Source: Allacma fusca
Lineage: Eukaryota; Arthropoda; Collembola; Symphypleona; Sminthuridae
Direction: 5' to 3'
DNA: 64,000 bases
NCBI GenBank assembly: GCA_947179485.1
Contig: OX359247.1
Coordinates: 56,021,131 to 56,085,130 of the forward strand
In this document: piece by piece, positions 37,275 through 48,941 of the stretch
Position numbering within the stretch: position 1 is the first letter of the stretch
Layout of the letters: each line of letters begins with the position of its first letter
The notes under the pieces: generated by a model
What the model saw: the letters and a program-made list of their open reading frames with translations, nothing else
Database searches by the model: none
Told to the model about the DNA's origin: nothing
Translations under genes and position numbers: made by a program

Positions 37275-38525
37275 TACTATTTTGTTTCTCATTTAATTAT
37301 AAATTGCACAAATATTAACTGGGCCCTAGATCAAGGAACTTTTACAAAATCCCTAGGAAGTTATACTACAAAATGGTGATAATAAAATTGTAGGGGAAGA
37401 AAAACGTTTTGTAACACCCTTTCTGGAAATGACTCACGGAATCTTCAAGAATGCGTTCATACAGTCATGCACACTATGTACATATGCACGGTGTACTCTT
37501 AATATAAGAAAGCCCCAAAAAAACGTTTGACATCTTAAAGGTAAACTAACATTGTGGTAAACGGGGATGTATCTATATTCTGACTTACAATTAATTAGAT
37601 ATATAAGCCGAGGAGATTAGGTGTGGACACAAGTCATGCAATATCAATCCCAGCTTGAGACTTTTATGGAAACTTACAATGAAAACATGAAATGGCCAGA
37701 TATATAGTCGATTAAGAGTCAAAATGATCTAGATGGATTTTAAATCAAATGAAATTGACCTACATTGGATTTTCATAAAAATCAAAATGTTCTGCTTGCT
37801 ATTCTGTTCAGCGGCATATGTTACTGAAACTGCATATAGGTCCTTTGATTAATCAAAAATGCATCTACATTTTTCCTCTCCATACTACAATATCCAAATA
37901 ACAGTGTATTCCCTCTGTAGATACTCTCCCTAAAGTGAATTGCCCCTGGTAAGGCCCCTTGAGTAATTACATCTAGACGATTGTCCGTGCTAAATCTTTC
38001 GCTCCCTTAAAACTAAGGGAAATGTGGACGGGGTGTCGTTACAGGGAAGAGTCCCTGTACGCATAAGTGTTATCTCTCCTAATAAAATAAATGAGTCTGG
38101 AACACACAAGAAAAAACAAAGCTTGAGAAAGTGGATGAAGGAGTTTGACAGCAACATGATCTTTTATCTCTCTGGGGTTGTAGAAAACAGAACATCCTGA
38201 CTCCGCACAATCAATGAGTTCATAGTTCTTAGAAGGGCCTAAATATAGCCTCCATATACCAGATTTGAGCCAGCTCTCGTATCATTTAGCGATAACGAAA
38301 CTTAAAACCCATATTCATTTGCCTCTTCAACGCCGGACTAAGTCATGTTAAATGACATTCCCACGTGGGCCAATGCCTCAGTACACTCTAGACTAAAATC
38401 TTCCCTTTACAGTCTCTCCGTCTGTTCCATCACAACTTGCTACTGGATTATTTGACTATAGTTATTTTAGCTCCGAGAGGAATAATTAATTCCACATCCT
38501 AAAATATTTCCATACTCTCTCCAAA
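37275..38525. other. Intergenic upstream of the small Cys peptide gene
   Basis: No gene seen. The 100 bp before 38526 should contain the promoter of the following plus-strand gene, but no clear TATA box or initiator stands out. Confidence 0.4.
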
Positions 38526-38801
38526 ATGAGAACATCATTTCGCATTGTCCTAGGGATCATATTTGTTGTGCTCATCCTGTACATTAAAGCTACCAAGGGC
38601 TACAGTACGGACTTGGTGAAGGAGCCGAAATTCGAAGAAGGCCTCCCAAGCAAGAAGATTTCTACTATATCGAGTCTTACGGAGAAACATTTGTTGTGCC
38701 CCCTATTAAGTCCAAGAAATTGCCGCAAGGACAGTCAGTGTTACTGGAGTGAGGGGAAATGTCGCTTGGCATTGCCTGCGAAGCTCACAATGCAATTTTA
38801 A
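38526..38801 (+). CDS. Small secreted Cys-containing peptide, 91 aa
   Basis: The start MRTSFRIVLGIIFVVLILYIKATKG is a strong signal peptide; the ATG context is CAAAATG. The mature part is basic and ends with a four-Cys segment (LLCPLLSPRNCRKDSQCYWSEGKC). The stop at 38799-38801 lies a few bases before a possible donor (AATGAG|GTTTGT), so a 3' UTR intron is possible; a matching acceptor is at 39335 (TTTTTCAG), where a frame ending VAAADN follows. The spacing of Cys matches no family I can name with confidence. Confidence 0.5.
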   Translation: MRTSFRIVLGIIFVVLILYIKATKGYSTDLVKEPKFEEGLPSKKISTISSLTEKHLLCPLLSPRNCRKDSQCYWSEGKCRLALPAKLTMQF

Positions 38802-41800
38802 ATGAGGTTTGTAGTCTTTGATTTATTTTTTGTCAAAATTTTTCCGATGAGGACAGTAGATATACACAGTGGACTCGGGCTATAAACGCATCCCACATTT
38901 GGATCCCATGTCATTTAACTGTATTTTCAAAGGGAGCTATAAATTTCGTACTTTCCTTTTGGTGTCTGAAAGCTTCAAAATTTGATTTTTAGTACCACAT
39001 TCTTACTTCATCGTAATGATAAAGACATCTGTAAGTGTACAGTACACTCTCGCTATAAGGGACCTCCTGATGAGAAAGCTGTAGATATCTCTATTAGTGC
39101 GGAAATATTTGGACATCTCCCTGCATTTTTTTTTACCTCAAAGCAAAAATTTTTCTGGCGAAGTGGACATTGTAATATTCAAACTCTGCTTCATTTATGG
39201 ATACTCGAATGCTCACATACAGAGTTCACTGTCCACACTTGTGACTGTTTTTGCATAGGAATGGACACATTATGTAAATTAGGAAGAGACTTCCAATTGA
39301 GTAAAAGTGCTCCCATGAATTGTTTTATTTTTCAGGGAAGACCAGAAGGAAGGAAAGAGAAAATGCATCCAAGTATGGGGAATGTAGCCGCCGCAGATAA
39401 TTAAGTTTAACACAGCACTTTATCGGGCAAGGGAATCTGTTCAGCTGCAATTTGGACTCCGTGTGTATGTATGCAGAAGTATACATAGATAATTTAATTT
39501 TATGTATGTTCCTATATATGTACGTATGTATGTAGACATATTGTACACAAACGTGTAACTGCATCAAATAAGCATCTGTCCCACGAGCAGTTTCCATTTG
39601 AGCTCCCAATTGTTCTTATTGTAAGTTAATGTACAATTCCTATATCCCTCACCAATTTGAAATAAATTACAAGTTTGTACTCCAATGCTCAAGTATAGAC
39701 AGGTAAAACAATAATGTATTTGAGTTAAGTGCGTGTGCCAAATGAAAATACAGGTGTGAAAAAGTTTTATCCCTTCCTTCCTCCACACTTTCCATTTATT
39801 TGGCTGTTCATCTCGTCGGCTTCTATTTACATTGTAATTACTTTTTTATTATAGCATCCCTCAAATAGTCCCTAGTCTCCCAGGTAGATACTTTGACTTG
39901 GCATTAGTGTCAATCGTTCATTAGCGTAGAGGAAATGTTACACTGCGTAAATTATCTCGACCAGCATCTATAATTTTACGTTAAAGTCTGATGTGGCAAC
40001 TGTATCTATAATATTTAATAATTAAATGATGTTGCATACAAAAAGGGTGAGTCATACCCATTTACCCTCCTGCCCCCTTATTGGCTCATATAAGGGATGA
40101 CTGGCATATGTAACATTGAGGTCAATCCTTTCTGCAAAATTTTCTTCCAGAATTCCTGAAGTTCATGTCGTTGAACTAAGTCAATATTCTTGAAGCCCAT
40201 GTTGTCAAAAACGTCTGGAATTTTTTAAACCCAAAATCTGGAAAAGTTTTCTACAAATTCAGATTGTAAATTATAAATTTCCTTAACATTTCTGATCCCT
40301 GCCCCAATTTTCGAATTTTAGGGCTGCTTTAAGCTGTAGTAAATTTTTTATAATTTTCAAAAAGAAAGTTGAATTTGTTTTTTTAAAAAAGGCTTTTATT
40401 TGCTGCAGGAGGGGGAGGGGGTTAAAAGGTTCTGGGATACCCCACGAGAGAAGAAATTTATTGTAGGTGTTACTATTGCGTATGGTTGAAGACAAAATTT
40501 TAAAACAATGCAAGCCCATAAACAAAACTAAGTCACCAGTGCTTTGATATATAATTGTAGGATTTGAGTGCTTGTGTTTGCATTGTCAACACCTTTTTGG
40601 GGTCATTTGTGCGTGCAGAGAGCTTTGAGTGGTAACAATGATTGTTCCCACCTTTTACTCCTTACATACATGATTAATTGAATTTTCTTGTATGAGGATT
40701 TTTATTATGGCTTACGGTAAAGAGGGAAAATAATGGAAATTTAATAGGTCCTTTGGCATGCACGCGGTGCGGTGACTGAGGACCAAAAATCTTTGAAAAT
40801 CCTTCGTTCTTTTAAATGCTTACTTATGGTTAGCTACGCTTCAGGAGTTTCTGTCTGGGACATTGTATTTACGATGGCGGTCCCATAATTTCTGACGTTT
40901 ATTTGCTGAGTCAGCTCAAAAATCATGAGAGTCTTAACCTTTTTAAATGCACAATTGCTTAACATTTGTCATTTAAATTTCTTCCAACTACCCCAATGGC
41001 CAGGTAAATACTTAATTTCCCAATTGTTTCAGCGTAATCCCACTTTATGGATTTGAGCTCATTCCCGTCCTGTTATTTTCTACATAAATTCAACACCGGG
41101 CACATTCCTGGGATTTGGCTTGAGAAATGAACAATCTGATTGGAAGGATTTTAGGAATAAGCGTTTTTTTTATCTATTAATTTCCTAGCATTCAAATATG
41201 CACGGAATCTAAAAATCTGTACATGTAATATGGTTACATAAGTAATTTTATGTCATTTGTCCCTAATTACTATAAACTGAGTGTTTTAGGCGTGATGTCT
41301 GCGTGCATATGGTCATGTTCGAAACAGATTAAAACTCATGTATCCGATTATGGTTACTCCAAACTACGTTGGGAAGGCTCTGCTTTCAAATCCAGTCTTG
41401 TAATTGCACGAGTACGTATGAGGAGCTTAGATGCAAAACGGCCTTTGTAATACTTTCATGTTTCAGCAATATGTATTTTTCCCCGTAAATTGAACTAGAT
41501 GAAGTCATTAGGAAATCCTAACAAATTCAAACGACAAAGGTCATCAGAAACCGGAGCTTGTTGTGATGTAAAATATGCTAACAATAAGTTCGAAGATCCT
41601 GTACTAAAGTGACGGCGTTTGCTTTACACTATACTAAATTTGTGACATTGTGTTGAACTCGACAAACATTGCGTTTTTAATGAAGTGTTTGCTCTCGCTA
41701 CAAGAAATACTTTTTAACAGGATTTTTTTTGTAGGAATAAAATTTTCAATGTCTTTCAAAACGAGAGATTTTATGGGGCTGAAACATCCAAACGAGATTT

Positions 41801-43291
41801 GGGGCAATTATTAATTCTGGAGTTACAATTTATTATTCTTCATTTAAAAAACAATTATAATTATAATTTGTAGCTTCTGATTCTCAACCGTAAGTATTTT
41901 TTATTTCTGCTTTGAAAAATAGACTCATGCCATTTTGCACCTATACTATTTGTGTGTATGTACATTGTAAGACACAATATAATGCAGGCACTCCTCCGGC
42001 ATTACAGCTCTAAAGGAACTACTTAGCTGCTACAAGGGCTGTAAAAGGATTATGATTATTATATAGTTTCCGTGTGTGCTCTCAAACGCATAGATTTTCT
42101 CTATCATTTTAATTTGCAGCAAAGAGATTGAGAGAGGGAGAGAAGTCATAATCAGTAGACATCCATAAAAAAGAATCCATTTAGAGAGTTTCGTGTCTGT
42201 GGCGACTCAGTGTGGAAAGGAAGTTTGGCTCGTAGATCATTTCACATCTGTGGACATATGTACATATGTACAGGTACATAAATAGTGTGCTTTACTCAGC
42301 AGTTGTTCTCTCTCATGCACTCGCAATGGTCCTCAGCCCCTCAGCTCTCTCTTCAATCTTTCCACTTTGACAGCCAATACTACTGTGTATGCCTTAGCGT
42401 ATACAGTGTACTCTTCCTATTGGACTCTCTCATGTGAGCCAAAATATGTAGACAAATTATCCTCAATCAGAATTCTATTTTTTCTCCTTATACTAAAAGA
42501 ACAGTTGTTGCAATAACGCCAAATTGTTCTGCTTTTAGGAGGCTCTCAAACAAAGATAAGATAGGGTTAGTGTTCACAATTTTCATGTAATGTTCTTGGT
42601 AATTTTAAACATTCCGAGGGGGAATGTCCAAGTATTTTACAAATATTAAATTGAGGATCTGGTATAGTCGACCTCCATTAAAAGGGATTCATTTTTTAAA
42701 ATATGATATCTCTGTGACCGAAAATGGATGTAAAAACCTCTTTACCCCAACGTTAATTTTTACATAACATTACAAACACATTTACAATAGCAAAAAAACA
42801 TTCGTGTGGCTTTGACAAATGTAACACTACGTACGTCAAACATGTTTCTACATTTTTAAACTACGATCGCCAAATATAGTAAACAATGAGTACAACCTTT
42901 TAAAAAAACGGAAGCTATTGCCATATTAGTTGTTTGGCTAACTCAGACGTAAGTTCAAATAGAAAATAACATTTCAGCAAAGGCACAAAAACAAGCAGTG
43001 ACAGGCTCTTTCAGAGGTCCGAATTCTTTGGGATCCCAGGAATTTTTTCGAGGCTTTTTTAATTTTAACATTTTTTTTCCTTCTATAGAACAGGGATTAA
43101 CGAACAGGAATTGTATCCCCGAAACGGAGATAAGTTTAAATCTTAGACCAGGGACCGTTGCAAAAGTTGGACCAACACGTCAGATTTAGACAACCGTTAA
43201 AAGTTTTGTATTAAATAAAGCTAGTCAAATTATTTTCTTCCAATATCACATTTTAATTTTGTAAGGGTGGAAAACAAAAGCAAAATAAGAT
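38802..43291. other. Long AT-rich stretch without a recognisable gene
   Basis: No exon set could be built on either strand. A possible 3' exon of the small secreted gene lies at 39336-39404. The stretch 42180-42430 is less AT-rich, but I found no coding or RNA signal in it. Confidence 0.4.
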
Positions 43292-43365
43292 GTTCCTGCC
43301 AGGAATCGAACCTGGGTTCCCACAAGAGTTCAAAGCGGGTGTGACTGCCACTACACCACAGGAAC
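43292..43365 (-). tRNA. tRNA-like gene 1 with enlarged anticodon loop
   Basis: Read on the minus strand: acceptor GTTCCTG pairs perfectly with CAGGAAC; A box TGGTGTAGTGG and B box GGTTCGATTCC match the Pol III consensus; T stem CCAGG/CCTGG. The body is most like animal tRNA-Val. The anticodon stem CCCGC pairs with GTGGG, but the loop is TTTGAACTCTT, 11 nt instead of 7, so the anticodon is not certain. TTTT follows eight bases after the acceptor end. It may be an intron-bearing tRNA or a non-decoding tRNA-like RNA. Confidence 0.7.
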
Positions 43366-44006
43366 TTATTAGTAACTCAGGTGTTTGAAATAGTAAAATT
43401 GCGAGGAATGAGTGTCATCGTCAAATGTTCTCCATAATGTTTATTCATATCTGCAAATCCATGTATCTATACTTTGCACGCAACTGTCGTCAAGTATGTA
43501 AATAATGGATCGAACGATTATTTCCTGTAACCAGGACTCTCCGCAGGAGCAATGCATTCACACAAACGTTTTATAACACGGATTTGTGTGGAGTTTCTGT
43601 GCCGTAAGCGTAAATGTTTTAATCCTGATGTTATTCCCACAAAACTACAGTATTTTCTTACGGCCAGGGTTAGAAAGGGCTGAAAGAATGACGGGAGGAA
43701 TCAGTTGACCTAAAACGAGAATCTTTTACAAACAGTTCCCTTATCTTCATTTATCTGTATTACGCTCATTGGCATTCCAAGTTTGAGATTTTCGTAGACA
43801 TTGGTACACTCAAAGAAACATTTATTATGCACAACGCCCTCTCTATTTTACAGAATTCTTAAATCTAGCAAAATTGACATATAATATTAAAGACTTACAG
43901 TATATGGAGAAACCATATCAAATTTTCAATAGAAAGGAAATTCACTGTAGCACAAGCCCTTATCATATGCTACCTCTTGTTTTACTAAACACTATCAAAA
44001 TATATA

Positions 44007-44084
44007 GTTTCTGCCAGGAATCGAACCCGGGTTCCCCGCGAATCATTTGCAAAGCGGGTGTGACTGCCACTACACCACAGAAAC
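44007..44084 (-). tRNA. tRNA-like gene 2 with enlarged anticodon loop
   Basis: Acceptor GTTTCTG/CAGAAAC is perfect, with one compensating pair change from copy 1. A and B boxes are as in copy 1; T stem CCGGG/CCTGG has one G-T pair. The anticodon stem CCCGC/GCGGG is perfect, with a 14-nt loop TTTGCAAATGATTC. The terminator TTTT comes six bases downstream (TATATATTTT). Confidence 0.7.
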
Positions 44085-44518
44085 TCCATATCCTATAATG
44101 CATTCTGAAAGGGTTAAGTAGTAATATCATTACTACATAAACACAGGATTCAGACGCTGAGAGTCTGAATCACGATCTCTTGATTCAGTCTTCTGCTGCT
44201 GTAGATCTGATGGTGAGTTAGCATCTCTCGTATGTACTGTATAAGGCACAAGCCACCGTCATGCCATCTGCGACGAATAAATGCATACAAATTCTATCCA
44301 TGCAAACAGCCCTAGAAGTAGCAAAAAAATTTTGCTCAGGATTCCAGGATCTTGTATGGAGAAATCATTACATACTTTCAAACGAAATGACAAAATTGTT
44401 TGCTTAGAGACACCGACCCTTCAAAGTGGGTCAACTATAAGTTCACTGTTCCCGAACCCCGTAGCCCGTCTTGTTACTAATACTTGCAAAAATTTACCAG
44501 TCATTATCAAAATATAAC

Positions 44519-44596
44519 GTTTCTGCCAGGAATCGAACCCGGGTTACCCACGACTGAACAGTTAAGCGGGTGTGACTGCCACTACACCACAGAAAC
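44519..44596 (-). tRNA. tRNA-like gene 3 with enlarged anticodon loop
   Basis: Acceptor GTTTCTG/CAGAAAC is perfect; A and B boxes match consensus. The anticodon stem CCCGC/GTGGG holds a 14-nt loop TTAACTGTTCAGTC. If the extra seven bases were an intron after position 37, the anticodon would be AAC (Val), which fits the Val-like body. TTTT follows within eight bases. Confidence 0.7.
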
Positions 44597-44993
44597 TTCC
44601 TACCAATGGAAGTATTCCAAAAGGCTTAAGTAGGAATCGTATCATGACATCATAATAACAAGATTCAGACGCTGAGACCTTATAATACCTGACGAGTATT
44701 GGATGTTCAAGCCACAGTCATGTCACATGCAAGGAAGGAGATCATGTAAATTCTGTCGATACCATCATCCCTATAAGTAGTAGCCAAATTTGACTCACGT
44801 ATATAATTATCTATACACCATTGCAAACTTCTTCAAAAGGGAACTTAAACATTTCTATTGGTTTTGAAAGAATGTCCCTATAAACTGAGTAAACTATTAA
44901 CGTAACGTAAATTCACTGTTCCAGGAACCCTTGCCATATACTCTGTCTATAAATTATTAATTGGTTCAAATTTACTAACCAACAAAATATATT

Positions 44994-45071
44994 GTTTCTG
45001 CCGGGAATCGAACCCGGGTTACCCAAGACACAAAAGCTAAATGGGTGTGACTGCCACTACACCACAGAAAC
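44994..45071 (-). tRNA. tRNA-like gene 4 with enlarged anticodon loop
   Basis: Acceptor GTTTCTG/CAGAAAC is perfect; T stem CCGGG/CCCGG is perfect. The anticodon stem is weaker (CCCA/TGGG plus a T-T mismatch) and the loop is TTAGCTTTTGTGTC, 14 nt counted inside the mismatch. A and B boxes are intact and TTTT follows (AATATATTTT). Confidence 0.65.
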
Positions 45072-45417
45072 GTCATATTCATGGTGTTATTTTGAAAGGG
45101 TTAGGTAGTGTTAGCATCACATCGTAAACAGAGGATTCAGACGCTCATGGACGAATAAGGTGTAACGAGCCCCAGGCATGTTACTTCTTTGCAACGAGGG
45201 AATCCATGCAAATTCTCTCTGCACAAACACTGCTAAAAAAATGTAAAAGAATTTAATTTTCAGTTCCAGGTATTTATAAATCATTACATAATTTCAAACA
45301 ATAGTTTAAACTTTATACTGGTTGAGGATATTATGCAGTAGGTAAAGTACAAGTTCACTATTTCAGAATTCTTGCTTTTAATTCTTTAAAATTTACAAAT
45401 TATTTTCAAAATATATT

Positions 45418-45496
45418 GTTCCTGCCGGGAATCGAACCCGGGTTCCCCACCACTAAATAAGAAATATGGGTGTGACTGCCACTACACCACAGAAAC
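45418..45496 (-). tRNA. tRNA-like gene 5 with enlarged anticodon loop
   Basis: Acceptor GTTTCTG/CAGGAAC has one G-T pair, the state between copy 1 and copies 2-4. A and B boxes and the T stem (CCGGG/CCCGG) are intact. The anticodon stem CCCAT/GTGGG encloses about 15 nt (ATTTCTTATTTAGTG). TTTT follows within nine bases (AATATATTTT). Confidence 0.65.
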
Positions 45497-45649
45497 TCCA
45501 TGAATATTACGGTCTCCTAAAAGTTTTAAGTAGGAATGGTATCGTGACCTCAGGGGATGGCTTCAGACACTGAGTGTGTACTATTTGACATAATTATGTA
45601 TTAGTGACAGTCATGTCATAACCTACAAGAGTACACATGTCCATTCTTT

Positions 45650-46205
45650 ATAAGAACAGCAGCAGTAATAAAAAAAAGTTGGATTTTGCAATCGTACACG
45701 AATGCTCTTCCAGGGTTTAAAATTAACATTGGGATAAGTAAATTATTGGGACTTTATTGCTTATATAATATGTGCACATGTGATTACAAATCCAGAAAAT
45801 GTACAGACGTCTCTTAAAGTGTAGAGTTTACTGTAGTCTATAGGAGCAGGCGAGGTTGCTCTGACTAAGACAAAAGGATAGGGCAGACAATAGGGCTTCA
45901 TAATAAGATTATACAATGCTATAATGCAGAAGGTAAACAGCCGGAACATTTAGCAATTTTAAAACATGAGCTATTGAGCCTAGTCCGTATCTGTATATAT
46001 GGAATGAGTACAAGTAAAACAAATACAATTCCTAACCAGTTATACCCCATGAATGCACCAGAGCTCAAGAGCTGATCAAGTGAATAACAATCCATTTACA
46101 TTCACATAAAGGGAGGAGATCCGTGTATATAAAAACTAGTACTTGCTATACGGATGATTAATTTATAGAGATGGGATGGGAGTCGAACAGACGTCCATAT
46201 CCCTG

Positions 46206-46243
<38 letters not shown>

Positions 46244-48941
46244 ATCTTGACAGTGAAACCTTCCTATAAGATACTCTCTCACAAATGGATTTTCTCCGCA
46301 CTCAAAATTAAAACATTTGGACTTTTTCCCATTTACAAGAATGTCATTTTTTCCCCTCAAAAGTTTATACCATTTAAGGCTCAAATTTTGGGGCATTCAG
46401 AGTCGCTCCAATAAGCAGATTGGACTGTAAAGGTAAACTCTTATGAGTGCTTGCTTATGTTTTTTATAAAAGGAAACTTATATTACCCAATGCTTTTTTT
46501 ACAAGCCATCATTATTCCTCCGTACCAACTTTCAATAATTGTAAAACTCACCAGACTCACCTCATATGCATGGTCTCTGTCACTAGAAATAATTATCACA
46601 GAATGTAAGTGTCAGAGTTCAAATTTCTCCAAAATGTATGTACACTATAGTCTGTTTATAGCAGGACCGGTAAGAACTCCCAAATACTACTCTTACAATT
46701 ACAGGTTCTTACAAGGAGAAAAATTAAAGTATTCTGGTAAACAGGAATGCCTAGGATTTTTGCTCATATGTAGAGAAAGATTGCTCTCAAGGAGGCCTCT
46801 CTCATAGTGACAGTACACTGCATTGCTGTAGACGAACACATTTGTTGAAAAATAAGGAGGAAAAAAAAAGTTGTAGGTGAATGAATTGGTGATGAAATAT
46901 AAGCACGTGCAAAATTAATGCAAATGCGGAATCGTGAGGAGAATCCTCCAATTGACATGCGAATGCCATGGGAAAATATTGTCTCACATCAAAATCCACA
47001 CAAAAGAAATGTGACTTAATGATGAGAGTCAGGGGATCATCAAAAATCAGCATATTTTATTTTAATAATTCCGTTCCTGGAAAAATGTCAAGAGCACTTC
47101 TTTTGCATAATTTCCCATCCAGTCTGTAAAAATAGATTAGTCAGAGAACAACCGCTGTTCATTTTATGCAAACTGACGTTACTGTTAGTAATGGGCTATA
47201 ATAAAACTACTCTGACTCTGCCTACTATAATTGGGCTCCTTTTTTAAAGTATGGAATTTTTTTTTTTTTCACTCCAAACCCTCAACATTGGATGTGTGTG
47301 GCCTGTGGCAATTTTTTACGATCACGTCAAGCATGTATAGTACCTAAGTTACACCAAGAGAATATACATTACAGCAAATGCACACACTACATGCACTTCG
47401 TAGACTTAGTTGAATATGAAGTAAAACTGAACATCTGGAAAAAAAATTAAAACTGGAGGTAATTGTCCATGAAATGTTTTCAAAGTTATAGAGTGACCAT
47501 ATTGGTAGAAGTAATCTTTCCAAGCAAGAGTAAGCATGGGCAAACCGCTAAATGACTGTGTGCAAAAAAAAATCACAATAAGTCAAAATTACTTGAGCGA
47601 GCAATTTTACTTGGGCAAGCTTTTTAATGTGAGCACTCCCATTCTTAAAATTGTTGCTGATTTCCTACTGGCTCAAAATTTGTTGACTTTTATGAGGTTT
47701 TTAAAAAATAGTTACAGGATTTAATATTTTACTGTAATTTTATTTACTGTAATATTACAAATGTTTTGCTGCATTTTAAATATTTTGTATCTAAAATTTT
47801 GCTCAAAATATTCCTATAAATTTTGTTTTAACTCCATGAAATTATACTTTAAAATGATTATTTCATGTTATAATCAAGAATACTTTTCCCCATAAAATTT
47901 CTTTGACCTTAGGATTTTTGCTCCAATCAGTGCAATTTTTATTGCATAGATAACAATTTTTTTATTGCGCAAGGCGGCTCCATAACTTGTTTTTCCCGAA
48001 AGGTTTGAGCTGGGCTTTGATGCATCCCTTTTTTTGCAGACATGTGGTTTTGGTACACGGCTATGGCCACATGCAGAGCACATACATACGCATTCCCTTT
48101 AAAACGGGCAATGGGAAATTGGGTAAGCCCCATAGAGAGGTAATCCAGACGAAAAATATTGTTTACCAGACACCAGCATATTATTATTACCTATTGATCG
48201 TACCATATAATTTAAAAAAAAAATCAATCTCGCACTGGCCTTTCCAATGGTCCTTTCTGAATTAGTGTATGTGTACATTTTTTGGAGGTACATAATATAA
48301 TCTCATTGTGCATTTTGTTATGCAAGGTACAGTTTAGTTGAGGTTATTATTGAAATGAAAAAAGATGAAGCTCGTTACGATTTACAGCCCCTTGACATTT
48401 GATTGAGTATAGTTTCTTCCCATTCCTATGCAACGTGATGTGTGATGATAGTCGTCATAAGGTTTGAAGACCTATACGGAATAAACTTTCATTTTGCGAA
48501 TATATTCCCAACAGCCTCATCATGCAGTGGCTAAACACTAAACGTGTTCGCACGCATGAAAGGGCTTCGTCAGCTGTGCCCTGCTGACCATTGTGTATGG
48601 GAATGTAAACAAGAGGTAAGGTGTATGTATGTATGTATCTGCATGTACGGAGTCAGGGAATAAATTCAATCTCACTCACTCTCCCAAGACAAGTTTTTTC
48701 TATAAACTGCAAAGGAACGTGAACGTAGATATGCATGCTGATTATTGTTATTCTCAACTGAAACACCTCAGTTTCAGTTCTACTTGTGGCAATCTTGGGA
48801 GCACAGCTCGCAGTCCATAGATGAAGTAATACATGTGAGGATTGGAGTCATATACAAAGTATTTGTTTACAATCTCCTTCAGCCTCCGTAATTTTTGTTT
48901 GGGACTCTTTTCGGAGACTTGGGGAAGCATCCTGTGCTCCA
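45650..48941. other. Intergenic region upstream of the fatty acyl-CoA reductase gene
   Basis: No supported gene. A (CT)n microsatellite is at 46209-46240. The reductase promoter should lie in the last few hundred bases, but no core element is clear. Confidence 0.4.
46209..46240 (+). repeat. (CT)16 microsatellite
   Basis: Uninterrupted CT dinucleotides. Confidence 0.95.

Larger units (their letters stand above)
43292..45650 (-). repeat. Tandem array of tRNA-like units of about 420-720 bp
   Basis: Not only the tRNA-like cores but also the flanks are shared: each core is preceded on the plus strand by AAAATATA and followed by 'gaaagggttaagtag' and 'attcagacgctgag' variants. The cores start at 43292, 44007, 44519, 44994 and 45418. 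A last unit flank runs on after 45496 with no sixth core, so duplication of whole units made the array. Confidence 0.8.

Noticed and set aside
37020-37292. Open frames rich in FGNGTEQFRN-like text.
   Set aside because: They translate the GTTCCG word array of the 36286-37266 element.
43292-45496. CRISPR-like array (regular repeats with unique spacers).
   Set aside because: The repeats are tRNA-like with Pol III signals, the spacers are over 400 bp and related to each other, and the genome is eukaryotic.
46451-46807. 118-codon plus-strand frame.
   Set aside because: No splice or start context, no family likeness, and the composition fits AT-rich chance reading.
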